From the IMG/VR virus record IMGVR_UViG_3300025849_000054, positions 1 to 49,661 of that record: a DNA stretch of 49,661 nt. The stretch is one strand, 5' to 3'. Below, piece after piece: positions 18,213 through 26,716 of the stretch. Position numbers and translations under genes: made by a program. The notes beneath the pieces are model-generated. The model ran no database searches. It had not been told where the DNA came from and saw only the letters and a list, made by a program, of their open reading frames with translations. Each line of letters starts with the position of its first letter. The first letter of the stretch is position 1. Source of the stretch: a virus.

Positions 18213-18453
18213 TAAACAATAAACTCCACTTCATTAGTTTTTCTTTTTTAACTGCCATACGTTTTTGTATTTGTTCATCTGTAACAAGACCGCCATCTTT
18301 AAGTATTTCTATCATACACATAACATCGCCAATTTCATCTTGTAACTGTGTTGTATCACATGGTTCATCGAACCTTATCATTTTGCTACATGCCTGAATA
18401 AGTTCTCCACATTCTTCCATTGTGATTACTAACATTTCTTCTTTCTTTTTCAT
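18202..18453 (-). CDS. MazG-like nucleotide pyrophosphohydrolase (small)
   Basis: 83 residues. EECGELIQACSKMIRF and LQDEIGDVMCMIEIL are the ExxE and ExxD metal-binding helices of the all-alpha NTP pyrophosphohydrolase superfamily (MazG/dUTPase-2). Hydrolyses NTP or dNTP to the monophosphate. Beside ThyX, a dUTP- or modified dNTP-cleaning role would fit, feeding dUMP to thymidylate synthesis; the substrate cannot be read from sequence. ATGA overlap with thyX. Confidence 0.8.
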   Translation of the reverse strand: MKKKEEMLVITMEECGELIQACSKMIRFDEPCDTTQLQDEIGDVMCMIEILKDGGLVTDEQIQKRMAVKKEKLMKWSLLFSED

Positions 18454-19121
18454 ATTTCTTTATCCTTAAATTCTTCTGCAAGTGGAAATATGTTTGCTAT
18501 AACATCTGCTACTGCATGAGCAATATCAATATGTTCTTTTTGTGTACCATTAGCACCACGTAATTCAATGTAATGAATCCAACTACGCAACGTACCATTT
18601 ACATACAACCTGCTTAACGTGTTTCCTTCAGGCAGTACTGCTCTGGCCTGCTCTTTGGCAATACCGTTGCTTATAGCCCACGTGTATGCGTCTGTGGCGG
18701 CTTTAATTACCTCTCTTTGGCGTTTATGCCACTCTATTTCTAAACCATCATTGTCTGCTTCTATGCTGTTCTGCCTGTTCTTAGGATCTTGCAGTCTTGC
18801 TTGTCTAGTTTCAAAACTTAAATCCTGTGTAGGGTCAGCATAACGTTGACTGAACTCTTGGAAACTAAAACTTCTATGCCTTAGTATTTGACGTGCAATG
18901 TCTCTGGTTGTTTCTATTTCCAAACATGCTGATACCATTTCAAGTGGTGACCAATGTTTGTGTTTCATCAAATACTTCACAAGTTTTTCATTTGTTTCTA
19001 TATTATTTTGATTGTTTGGGTTACTTACCCTGGCGCAATAGGCTATTAAGTCTAATGCTGAATGTTTGTGCAAAGCATCATTATATGGTGCTTGGCTGTG
19101 ACTTACTATTTTTACGTTCAT
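18450..19121 (-). CDS. thyX: Flavin-dependent thymidylate synthase ThyX
   Basis: 223 residues. RHRSFSFQEFSQRY (about 81-94) is the ThyX signature RHRx7S, and YARVSNPN-type, HKHWSPLEMV and LPEGN...LYVNGTLRSWIHYIELR segments also match. Makes dTMP from dUMP with FAD, NADPH and methylene-tetrahydrofolate. Common in marine T4-like phages in place of T4 td. Overlaps both neighbours by ATGA, in the 24246-17637 operon. Confidence 0.97.
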   Translation of the reverse strand: MNVKIVSHSQAPYNDALHKHSALDLIAYCARVSNPNNQNNIETNEKLVKYLMKHKHWSPLEMVSACLEIETTRDIARQILRHRSFSFQEFSQRYADPTQDLSFETRQARLQDPKNRQNSIEADNDGLEIEWHKRQREVIKAATDAYTWAISNGIAKEQARAVLPEGNTLSRLYVNGTLRSWIHYIELRGANGTQKEHIDIAHAVADVIANIFPLAEEFKDKEI

Positions 19122-19792
19122 AATCCTGACGCCTCCGCTATGTCTTGTACTAGATTAACTTCTTCTGTGTTTTTTAAAAATATTCTTTTCCAAAAGCCTG
19201 GATCTGCAATATCCTTAATTAGTTCAACATGTTCGCTGTTAAACTTTCCCCATAAATCTTGTCCGCTTTCACTTAAGAACAAAAACCATGGAGAAATTTT
19301 ACCACCTCTTATGTGATAGACTGCAAGTTGCGGAGATACTTTTCTAAAGTAATCCGACCAGTCTTCGCCTTTCTCTACGCCCCATGCCTGCATACATTTT
19401 ACACTTCTTTCAATGCCTCTTTGAGCCGGTTCCTTTTTAATTAATTCTTTCAAATAGATATCATATGTTGAATCTTTTGTCCAGTCTGCTAATTTTACAC
19501 TTTCTCTAATTAGCCATTCTGCATAATTGTTAGGTTCTAATAAATCTTCTTTAACCATCTTTCTACCAAACTTAACAAATCCTTGATAATATTTACTGTC
19601 TGCAAATTCTTCATATGATTTTGTCTTTGAATTATGCATGTTTATTTCATAAAACTTTTGATAAGTTCTAAATGCTAATCGTACATGTGTAAGATCTTTA
19701 TCAGTGTGTCTTCTTTTATTCACGCACATATGAGCACTTAGAGTTCTTTCACTCATAAATGTCTTTTTACAATATGTGCATGTTAAACTCAC
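19118..19792 (-). CDS. Hypothetical protein with N-terminal C2H2 zinc finger
   Basis: 224 residues starting at GTG (19792), within a GTGA overlap with the gp62-like gene. Residues 5-23, CTYCKKTFMSERTLSAHMC, form a C2H2/C2HC finger. The rest is a helical, Trp- and Tyr-rich domain (FVKFGRKM, YAEWLIRESVKLADWT, MQAWGVEKGEDWSDYF) that I recall from T4-like cyanophages next to clamp loader genes. Position between gp62-like and ThyX suggests a DNA or nucleotide role; the function is unknown. Confidence 0.7.
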   Translation of the reverse strand: MSLTCTYCKKTFMSERTLSAHMCVNKRRHTDKDLTHVRLAFRTYQKFYEINMHNSKTKSYEEFADSKYYQGFVKFGRKMVKEDLLEPNNYAEWLIRESVKLADWTKDSTYDIYLKELIKKEPAQRGIERSVKCMQAWGVEKGEDWSDYFRKVSPQLAVYHIRGGKISPWFLFLSESGQDLWGKFNSEHVELIKDIADPGFWKRIFLKNTEEVNLVQDIAEASGL

Positions 19793-20256
19793 TTAAATAT
19801 TTCCTTTATTTCTTTTTCATCAACACCACTTGTTTCTGCTAAGTCTTTTAACTCTTCTTTGGTGTTAATACTTAGCAACAATTCTACTTCATCGTTTTTT
19901 GCTAACGGAAATATTTGTCTAATTAATTCTTCGACTTTATCTTTTTTACGTTTTGCTTTGGGTACCTTAACAAATGGATGAAATTGACTTTTGCCTACAC
20001 CTGCTAGACACATTAGTTTCCATTGCAATTCTGGGTGTTTACTTACGTCACTCCAGTTTGTATTCATAAACTCATTAATCATTACTAGATAATGTCCAGC
20101 AAATTTGCCTTGTACACTACTTGCATATCGCTGAGTCATCCACAAATTCATACTCTTGCGTTGCTCGTCTGTAAGATTAATATAATAGTTGTAGTCCTTA
20201 CGGTCTACAGCCGCCATGATATCTTTAATTTGCAGTAATGGTTTCTTTGCCATCAT
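19789..20256 (-). CDS. 62: Probable clamp loader small subunit, gp62-like
   Basis: 155 residues. The central part VMINEFMNTNWSDVSKHPELQWKLMCLAG, the basic linker FVKVPKAKRKKDKVEELIRQIFPLAKNDEVELLLSI and helical C-terminus follow the layout of T4-like gp62 (187 in T4), a poorly conserved subunit that pairs with gp44 to load the gp45 clamp. No gp44 or gp45 lies in this window, so the call rests on the sequence pattern alone. Two adjacent ATGs overlap the apt stop (ATGATG); GAAGGTG is a plausible Shine-Dalgarno. Confidence 0.5.
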   Translation of the reverse strand: MMAKKPLLQIKDIMAAVDRKDYNYYINLTDEQRKSMNLWMTQRYASSVQGKFAGHYLVMINEFMNTNWSDVSKHPELQWKLMCLAGVGKSQFHPFVKVPKAKRKKDKVEELIRQIFPLAKNDEVELLLSINTKEELKDLAETSGVDEKEIKEIFK

Positions 20257-20801
20257 TCACCTTCATATTCTATAAGTGCCCCGGCATTATATCCTTTCTC
20301 AGTTATTTTAGCAAATCCACCTAAGTCTGTCAAGTCAATTACTGCCAATACTGTTATTTGATTTTTTGGTACATTGAAATTTTCATGTATTAAATCTGCA
20401 CAGGCAATTGCTGTACCGCCTGTTGCGATTAAGTCGTCTATGATTACAACTTTATCTTCTGGAACTATATGTGTATTTTTTTGTATTTCTAAACTAGTGC
20501 TACCATATTCTAAATCAAAATCTCTCTTGTGTGTTTCGTTAGGTAGTTTACCAGGCTTTCTTGCCATTATAAAAGGTAAGTCTAGGTCTCTGGCAATTGG
20601 TGCTCCAAACACAAAACCTCTGCTTTCAACACCCACAATCTTAGTTGCCTTAAATGAAAGACTGGTTAAGTCTACAAGTGCTTTATTAAATGCTAATGGA
20701 TTTTCTATTAGGCTGGTTATATCTCTAAATTGTATTCCTGGTATTGGAAAGTCAGGTACAGTTCTTATGGCATTTTTTAGGTCTTGATAAAATTCTTTCA
20801 T
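20253..20801 (-). CDS. apt: Adenine phosphoribosyltransferase
   Basis: 182 residues, the usual length. Residues about 15-28 FPIPGIQFRDITSL, about 58-88 VESRGFVFGAPIARDLDLPFIMARKPGKLP and the PRPP loop VVIIDDLIATGGTA (about 119-132) are typical of Apt. Converts adenine and PRPP to AMP. A salvage enzyme directly downstream of metK (TAATG overlap): S-adenosylmethionine use releases adenine-containing products, so a methylation-recycling link is plausible but inferred. Confidence 0.95.
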   Translation of the reverse strand: MKEFYQDLKNAIRTVPDFPIPGIQFRDITSLIENPLAFNKALVDLTSLSFKATKIVGVESRGFVFGAPIARDLDLPFIMARKPGKLPNETHKRDFDLEYGSTSLEIQKNTHIVPEDKVVIIDDLIATGGTAIACADLIHENFNVPKNQITVLAVIDLTDLGGFAKITEKGYNAGALIEYEGE

Positions 20802-21892
20802 TAAAATAAATCAATGTGTTCCCATGGAAGTTCATCTTTACCAAAATGCCCATATAATGTTGTAGTGGTTAAGTCTAACTTAAATAAGTCAAATTTGTCA
20901 ATAATGCCTTTTGGTGTTAAGTCAACATTTTTGCTAATCCATTCTACTAAGTCTGGTCTAACTTTGCCGTCTGCATATACATAAACACTAGTAGGCTCTA
21001 CTACACCGATTGCATAACTTAGTTGTACTGTACAGTTATCTGCTTTACCAAATGCAACAATATTCTTTGCTAAGTAACGTGCCATGTATGCCGCACTTCT
21101 ATCAACTTTGGTACAGTCTTTACCACTAAATGCTCCGCCACCGTGTGGTGCATAACCACCGTATGTATCAACAATAATTTTTCTGCCTGTTAATCCTGTG
21201 TCTCCATCTGGTCCACCAATTACAAATCTGCCTGTTGGATTTATTAAAAATTCAGTTTCACTTAAATCCCAATCTGTTATTTCATCTCTAATAATTTGCT
21301 CAATTCTATCACGTACCATTTGAATACTTACATCATCGCTGTGTTGCGTACTACATACAATTTTAGTAATACCAGTTGGTTTGTTTACATTGTCATACGT
21401 CATAGTTACCTGACTTTTACTATCAGGACCTAACCAAGTTTCATTGCCTTCTCTTTCTGCTTGTAGTCTTTTTAAAATTTTATGACTGTAGTAAATAGCA
21501 CTTGGCATATAATTAGGAGTTTCATTGCAGGCGTACCCAAACATAAGTCCTTGGTCACCAGCACCAAAGTCATCTGTGCCTAATGCAATGTCAGGTGATT
21601 GACCATGTAGTTCGTTATATACTTTTAATTTTTCCCAATGGAAGCCATCTTGTTCATAACCAATATCTTGTACAACTGCTCTAACAATGTCCTCAATGAC
21701 ATCCTTGTCAAACTTGTCACTTTTGTATTCACCTGCAAGTGTAACCATGTTAGTAGTTACCAATGTTTCTACAGCCGCTCTGTGATTTTCTTTGCCGTCT
21801 ATTAAATATGTTGCTACTGCATCCGAAATCAAATCTGCGATTTTATCTGGATGTCCTATGCTAACACTTTCGCTTGTAAATTCATAAGTCAT
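20801..21892 (-). CDS. metK: S-adenosylmethionine synthetase
   Basis: 363 residues against about 384 in bacterial MetK. N-terminal ESVSIGHPDKIADLISDA (ATP/methionine site), GAGDQGLMFGYA (signature 1, about 109-120) and GGGAFSGKDCTKVDRS (signature 2, about 249-264), flanked by the conserved GGPDGDTGLTGRKIIVDTYGG. All three domains seem complete, so an active enzyme is expected. Makes SAM from ATP and methionine, here perhaps to supply phage DNA methylation or other SAM use. Coupled by TAATG to mazG upstream and to apt downstream. Confidence 0.97.
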   Translation of the reverse strand: MTYEFTSESVSIGHPDKIADLISDAVATYLIDGKENHRAAVETLVTTNMVTLAGEYKSDKFDKDVIEDIVRAVVQDIGYEQDGFHWEKLKVYNELHGQSPDIALGTDDFGAGDQGLMFGYACNETPNYMPSAIYYSHKILKRLQAEREGNETWLGPDSKSQVTMTYDNVNKPTGITKIVCSTQHSDDVSIQMVRDRIEQIIRDEITDWDLSETEFLINPTGRFVIGGPDGDTGLTGRKIIVDTYGGYAPHGGGAFSGKDCTKVDRSAAYMARYLAKNIVAFGKADNCTVQLSYAIGVVEPTSVYVYADGKVRPDLVEWISKNVDLTPKGIIDKFDLFKLDLTTTTLYGHFGKDELPWEHIDLF

Positions 21893-22185
21893 TATTGCTC
21901 CTCTTTTATAAAGATACCATCAACCATTTTTCCTTTACGGTCTTTGATATCTTCGTATGCTACTTCTAAACATTCTTCTAATGTTAATTTGTTTCTGGCA
22001 AGTATGTTAATCATTACAACTAACATATCACCGATGTCGTCCCTGATGTCATTGCCCTTACACACATTATCACTGAGTTCTCCGAGTTCTTGTAATAATT
22101 TAAGAACTTGATCTTTGTCAGTGGCTCCGTCGATAAGGTTTCTATCGTAATGCCATTGTTCAACTTTTTTGACTAATTCGTCCAT
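21892..22185 (-). CDS. mazG: MazG nucleotide pyrophosphohydrolase
   Basis: 97 residues. LLQELGELSDNVCKG (ExxE-type helix, about 29-43) and IRDDIGDMLVVMINILARN (ExxD helix, about 47-65) define the MazG fold. Similar to the marine phage MazG group, which has been linked to dNTP cleaning or to altering host nutrient signalling. Second MazG-type protein in this operon, different in sequence from the one at 18202. TAATG at both ends. Confidence 0.88.
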   Translation of the reverse strand: MDELVKKVEQWHYDRNLIDGATDKDQVLKLLQELGELSDNVCKGNDIRDDIGDMLVVMINILARNKLTLEECLEVAYEDIKDRKGKMVDGIFIKEEQ

Positions 22186-22961
22186 TATAGTTTGCCTTCT
22201 TCTCTCATTTGTTCACGTATTTTAGTAGCACTGATATCGTGTGTAGCATCGTCAAAAACTTCTTGCTCAATCTTATACCCAACATCTCTACCATACGTTA
22301 TGTTTAACAAGTTTGGTACAACTTGTATTTTTACTTTACCAGCAAATTTGTATAAACTTTGTTGTAAGTTTTCTACAACTTCATATGCTGGAAAAGGATT
22401 CTTGTCATCTGTTGGCATATCTCTAACCATTAAAAACACTTGATTGTGTTTAGCCAATGCTCTATCGAACAATGCTTGGTGCCCAGGATGCCAAGGCTGA
22501 AATCTACCAAGCATTTGTGTTGTGGGTGCCTGGTTATCCCAAATAAATTTTTGACCAATTTCATAAGCAATTATTTTAGCATCTACATCACCACGTTGTT
22601 CTAGTACGTTGTAATCTGTTGCTACTGGTCTTTGAAATACTTTGTTAGTATCTTCAAATCTGCCTTCTTCTATTGTGTCTACAAAAATTTCATAGTCAGC
22701 AAAGAATTTATTCCTAGCATTTTCAAAAGGTGCTACAAAGTCTGCTATGGCAATCTTGCCTTCTAATTCAGCATTTACACATAAATCAATCATTCGTTGA
22801 TTTTGTCTTAATCTACCTTCTTCAGAAAAGTCCCAGTCGTCTGCTTCTTCTCTGACTTTATCTGCGTTGAACCAGGCTACTTTATCGCCTAAGTATTCAA
22901 CTAGTCGTTCTGCTAAATATGTCTTACCACTTCCTGGTAATCCAAATATTAATACTCTCAT
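22185..22961 (-). CDS. APS kinase-like / nucleotidyltransferase fusion
   Basis: 258 residues, two domains. Residues 1-140: P-loop GLPGSGKT (7-14) followed by FNADKVREEADDWDFSEEGR and IAIADFVAPFENAR, which align with the GDNVR, GFSxEDR and FISPYRxxR motifs of adenylylsulfate kinase (APS to PAPS). Residues about 145-258: LGRFQPWHPGH and ISATKIR are the HxGH and ISxTxxR motifs of NMNAT/cytidylyltransferase-type enzymes. PAPS production would serve the sulfotransferase-like gene at 15878; an NAD- or sugar-related function is an alternative. Starts directly after the upstream stop (GGAGAATAAATG). Confidence 0.82.
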   Translation of the reverse strand: MRVLIFGLPGSGKTYLAERLVEYLGDKVAWFNADKVREEADDWDFSEEGRLRQNQRMIDLCVNAELEGKIAIADFVAPFENARNKFFADYEIFVDTIEEGRFEDTNKVFQRPVATDYNVLEQRGDVDAKIIAYEIGQKFIWDNQAPTTQMLGRFQPWHPGHQALFDRALAKHNQVFLMVRDMPTDDKNPFPAYEVVENLQQSLYKFAGKVKIQVVPNLLNITYGRDVGYKIEQEVFDDATHDISATKIREQMREEGKL

Positions 22962-23732
22962 TTATTCTCCGTTTTGTTCACGTTCCCATTCTGCGTTATC
23001 GTCGAAGTCTTGTAAATAAACTTCATCAAGTTCATTATACTTGTCATCTGAGTCGTGCCACTTTTTATTTAACCAGCCAACTTCTGCATGATAACTTTTA
23101 CCGGTGCTGTCATTTTGCTCGTATTCTGCGTCTAATTCAACCTTGTTGTAATACACTCTATCAATGAATTCACCTAAATTAGTTTCTACAATGCCCATGC
23201 CTAATTTGTATTGATCAAAGTCTTCACCATCTGTTTCTACAAAGTAACTGGCAAACGTACCTTTCTCACAACTATGAAATGCTAACACTGGTACATAATG
23301 ATTACCTTCGTCGTCGTCTTCGTTTACAACATTAGGTTCTTCATTACTAAAGTAACCGCCTTCTCTTCCATACATGTGAATAGCACTAAAACTTCCAACT
23401 TCATTCTCATAATCATAATCATTTTCGCCATCTGATGGAACTTCGAAAACTGTTAGTTCTGAATCACCGTATGCACTATTGATATGTTCGATATCATCAC
23501 ATTCCCACATATAGTAATCTTCTCTTGGTGCAGGAATTTGTTCAGGATCATCGTGTTCCGCATTTTCGTCAAGATCGTCGTTGCCACCCCAGTCATCAAA
23601 TGATAAAACTGTGTCTACTAACTCACCTTCGTCCATGCCTATAGTTTTTGCAACGAACTCATTTGCTACTTCTCCAATAACTAATTCGCCGCCATAATAA
23701 CCGCTATCGATTCTAAATCTTCTTTTTGCCAT
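22962..23732 (-). CDS. Acidic hypothetical protein
   Basis: 256 residues, very acidic (Asp/Glu clusters at about 50-70 and 130-140), with aromatic-rich strands (GYYGGELVIGE, YYMWECDDIEH, VPVLAFHSCEKGTFASYFVE, VGWLNKKWHDSDDKY). Good Shine-Dalgarno AAGGAG. Between two metabolic genes and an unknown, in the early operon. I recall similar acidic proteins from marine T4-like phages, with no known function; negative charge could mean DNA mimicry but nothing else supports that. Confidence 0.65.
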   Translation of the reverse strand: MAKRRFRIDSGYYGGELVIGEVANEFVAKTIGMDEGELVDTVLSFDDWGGNDDLDENAEHDDPEQIPAPREDYYMWECDDIEHINSAYGDSELTVFEVPSDGENDYDYENEVGSFSAIHMYGREGGYFSNEEPNVVNEDDDEGNHYVPVLAFHSCEKGTFASYFVETDGEDFDQYKLGMGIVETNLGEFIDRVYYNKVELDAEYEQNDSTGKSYHAEVGWLNKKWHDSDDKYNELDEVYLQDFDDNAEWEREQNGE

Positions 23733-23742
23733 ATTTTTCTCC

Positions 23743-24246
23743 TTACATTACGTCGCTTAAATTTACCACCTCTGGTATTTTGTTTGCCTCTTTTACAAAT
23801 AACACACTTTTAGGAACAGATTTTTGCTCTATTGGGGTTACTAGTAAATGCCCTGGTTTTAACTTTGGAAAAAACCATTTAATATCCTGATAATAATTAG
23901 TGATAAACACTTCTTCTATCTCTGGAATCTTGTTATTCATAGGATTAAACACTGGTGTTTTAAAACCTCTATTATTTAAACTTGTAAGTGGCACTATTTC
24001 TATTTCTGTGTGATATTCGTCATCGCAAATTGCTATACTCCAATCCATTGGCATCTTTACTTCGTGCCCGCCAATGTTTAGTACAACTGCTGGTGAATAA
24101 AAACTTTCTAGGAAGATCAGTTCTAACCAATAATAATCATAGAATTCTGGGTCGCTAACATCTAAGACGCAATACCGTAAGTCATTAATTTGATCTGGTA
24201 CACTATCTAAATCATAAACGTTGTTTTCAATTGTTAAAATATTCAT
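23743..24246 (-). CDS. Conserved phage protein, first gene of the metabolic operon
   Basis: 167 residues: VPLTSLNNRGFKTPVFNPMNN and WFFPKLKPGHLLVTPIE are segments I recall from a protein widespread in T4-like cyanophages, function unknown. Its ATG follows a normal leader with CGGAG, 19 bases or so after the predicted +1 of the TTGACT-N16-TATAAT promoter at 24265-24292, so it is the lead gene of an early operon of about 11 genes reaching 17637. Confidence 0.7.
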   Translation of the reverse strand: MNILTIENNVYDLDSVPDQINDLRYCVLDVSDPEFYDYYWLELIFLESFYSPAVVLNIGGHEVKMPMDWSIAICDDEYHTEIEIVPLTSLNNRGFKTPVFNPMNNKIPEIEEVFITNYYQDIKWFFPKLKPGHLLVTPIEQKSVPKSVLFVKEANKIPEVVNLSDVM

Positions 24247-24264
24247 ATCTTCTCCGTAAACATA

Positions 24265-24292
24265 ATTATAGCACCTTTATTTTAAAAGTCAA
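24265..24292 (-). promoter_or_regulatory. Early sigma70 promoter of metabolic operon
   Basis: TTGACT (24292-24287), 16-base spacer, TATAAT (24270-24265), then a leader with CGGAG before ATG at 24246. Confidence 0.88.
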
Positions 24293-24299
24293 TCTATAT

Positions 24300-25763
24300 T
24301 TAAATATATTCTATTTTTGTAACCTTAAACGGATACTCTGCTTCTCTGTAAAATTTCTTTCTTTCTGTTAAATGCTTTTTACTGTATTTTAGTGTGCTAG
24401 TAATATCGAACACATTTACAAAGTCTTTGTCTTTGGCTTTCCTTATACCCCTGCCAATACTTTGTATTACCCTAACAAAACTTTTGCCAGGTTCGATTAA
24501 TACCAAATTAAATATCCTTGGTATGTTAATACCAACTGATGCCACTCCATAAGTAGCAACAATTACTTTGCCTTCTGCTTCACTAATTTCGTCATAGTTT
24601 TCTTTTCTTTCTGATGCTTTCATTCCACCACTTACAAATACCCAGTCTGGGTTTTGTTCTATAAGTAATTCGCCTGTTTTTATTCGGTCTACTAGTATTA
24701 ACGTATTACCGTTATCAGTCATGCCATTGATAAGTTGACTTATGAATTTTATTCTTTCAGGATTAGTTGTTATCCATTTTAGTTCTTGTGCATAGTTACT
24801 AAATCCTACATGAGTGTCTACTAACTGTAATACATTTACTTCTAAGTTAGATAGTACGCCTTTGTCTTGTAATTCTTTTGCACTTAATTGTCCTATTACA
24901 GGTCCTATAGTGCTAGTCATTGCAACTGCTTCGTGTTGGTCTTTTGGTATTGTACCTGTTAGTCCCCAGCGAATAGGAACATTAGAAAATACACTACTTA
25001 ATAATTGTTTTAAAATATCTGCTTTTGCTTTGTGTACTTCGTCAATCATTATGCACACTACACCATCAATAAATTCACTGATATCAAAGTCTACTGCTTC
25101 CTTGGCTTTAGATTTTTTGTGTAGTATTTCTAAACTTTGCCAAGTGCAAATTGTGTGCGTTTTATTGTATTCTTTTCTGTCCCCGTAGAAAACACCAACA
25201 TCAAGTCCTAAATGCTTGTAGTCCGCTTCTGTTTGCGTTACAAGGTCCTTATTAGGCACTATCACTATTGTTCTACCGTACTTCTCACATTGGTGACTAA
25301 GTGCGGCCGTTACTAGAGTTTTACCAGCACCTGTGGCAATCTCTTGTATGCATTGTGGGTTTGCTAAAAACTTGTTAATTATTTCTACTTGATAATCTCT
25401 AAGTATAATAGGCAAACCTTCTGCAGGATGTTTCTTAGGCCAACTAAACTCTTCATATGTGTCTTGTTTTACTTCCTCAAACTCAAAATCCCATTTTTCT
25501 CTTTTGTCATCTAACACTACTTCGTAACCCAAACTAGTTACTACTGGAATAAGTTGGTCTAATAAATTCAAATAACTCCTACCACCGACATCACAAAATC
25601 TCATAAAGCCGTCCCAACGACCTAACTTGTAAGCCGGCATATGATATGCATATGGTAAAAAGTATTTGCAAGTATCAGAAAGTTTTCTGCGTGTGGCTAC
25701 ATCTAAGTCGTGAAACTTAATGTTTACTTCGTCTCTTATTTCTAATCTTGTTTGTCTAGCCAT
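24300..25763 (-). CDS. uvsW: DNA/RNA helicase UvsW
   Basis: 487 residues, T4 UvsW-like superfamily 2 helicase. N-terminal DNA-binding region, then motif I QEIATGAGKT (about 139-148), motif II MIDEVHKA (about 240), motif III GLTGT, and C-terminal SIGRGIRKAK (motif VI, about 445). UvsW drives branch migration, fork regression and R-loop removal, turning off origin-type replication late in T4. The start ATG is seven bases after the TATAAT of a near-perfect sigma70 promoter, with no Shine-Dalgarno. Near gp32, UvsX and UvsY. Confidence 0.95.
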   Translation of the reverse strand: MARQTRLEIRDEVNIKFHDLDVATRRKLSDTCKYFLPYAYHMPAYKLGRWDGFMRFCDVGGRSYLNLLDQLIPVVTSLGYEVVLDDKREKWDFEFEEVKQDTYEEFSWPKKHPAEGLPIILRDYQVEIINKFLANPQCIQEIATGAGKTLVTAALSHQCEKYGRTIVIVPNKDLVTQTEADYKHLGLDVGVFYGDRKEYNKTHTICTWQSLEILHKKSKAKEAVDFDISEFIDGVVCIMIDEVHKAKADILKQLLSSVFSNVPIRWGLTGTIPKDQHEAVAMTSTIGPVIGQLSAKELQDKGVLSNLEVNVLQLVDTHVGFSNYAQELKWITTNPERIKFISQLINGMTDNGNTLILVDRIKTGELLIEQNPDWVFVSGGMKASERKENYDEISEAEGKVIVATYGVASVGINIPRIFNLVLIEPGKSFVRVIQSIGRGIRKAKDKDFVNVFDITSTLKYSKKHLTERKKFYREAEYPFKVTKIEYI

Positions 25764-25770
25764 AAAGTTT

Positions 25771-25798
25771 ATTATACATTAAATGTGTGTGATGTCAA
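25771..25798 (-). promoter_or_regulatory. Early sigma70 promoter of uvsW
   Basis: TTGACA (25798-25793), 16-base spacer, TATAAT (25776-25771), ATG seven bases on. Leader predicted one or two bases. Confidence 0.88.
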
Positions 25799-25804
25799 TC
25801 TTAT

Positions 25805-26716
25805 TCATATGATACTTTTACAGATTTCAATACTTCTTCTGTTGTATCCTGATTGCGATACAGTACCAAACCCCAAAGAAAAACCGGTATTGTCTTGCTT
25901 ATGATATGGCAAGTAGTAATGCAACTTTTCTATAGTTGCAACAGGTCCAAATGCAATTATATCGACGCCATTGTTATACAGTTCTTTACCACGTAAAAAA
26001 TCTTCGTATGATGCAATTTTAATTACAAATATATTGTAATCTTTTACAACGTCACATATATCTTTTATGTTCTCAACTTCATCTGGTAATATAATACAAG
26101 ATATAAATTCTGCTGATTCTTTGCAATGAGATTTTAATGTGTCAATATCAATTTTATTATCTGTATATCCTACAGCAAGTCCTGTGGAGTTAGAGTTTGA
26201 TAATGCATTTATTGTGTGCATGTCAGCATTATTAACTGTTATAACACAATCCTTATGTGCTAACATGTTGTGTCTAAAATACTCTCTCGCGGTCATAATT
26301 GATGTAAAAATATCATTGCCGTTATTAGTTGATTGGAACGTTATATCAAAAAAACCTGTTAATGATAATATACTTTTTTTAACATTAGACACGTCGATAT
26401 CTTTTTCTAAGTTGTCGTAAAAATATGAAAAAGATTTCTTTTCGTCTGATTCTAGTATTAGTCTACTAGGTGATTGATGTAATGTAGCAAAGACATTTTT
26501 ACCTTTTGCATTAGGTATTACTTTTACTTGGTGCCATTTGAGATAAGATTTTAATACATCTTCTAATGTTGACTCGACAGATTCGTCTAACGATAGTACG
26601 AATTTTTCTTCTTCTTTAATTTCGTGTATTGATTCAAGCAGTTCATCTAATATATCTAAATTGATATATCTTCCATACCTGCTGTCCTCAATTTCACTAT
26701 GTGTCCTATCTGCCAT
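25805..26716 (-). CDS. Unknown protein between uvsY and uvsW
   Basis: 303 residues, no recognised family. The C-terminal third alternates helices and strands ending in GVDIIAFGPVATIEKLHYYLP, reminiscent of a TIM-barrel phosphate-binding edge (as in aldolase or IMPDH-type barrels), and the central VITVNNADMHTINAL fits the same idea; this is weak. The only ATG in frame gives a 61-base overlap with the 3' end of uvsY, much longer than any other overlap here, so the true start may be later at a non-ATG codon. Confidence 0.6.
   Translation of the reverse strand: MADRTHSEIEDSRYGRYINLDILDELLESIHEIKEEEKFVLSLDESVESTLEDVLKSYLKWHQVKVIPNAKGKNVFATLHQSPSRLILESDEKKSFSYFYDNLEKDIDVSNVKKSILSLTGFFDITFQSTNNGNDIFTSIMTAREYFRHNMLAHKDCVITVNNADMHTINALSNSNSTGLAVGYTDNKIDIDTLKSHCKESAEFISCIILPDEVENIKDICDVVKDYNIFVIKIASYEDFLRGKELYNNGVDIIAFGPVATIEKLHYYLPYHKQDNTGFSLGFGTVSQSGYNRRSIEICKSII

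Noticed and set aside
20374-20787. + strand open frame of 137 codons
   Set aside because: Antisense to apt, whose motifs are unmistakable.
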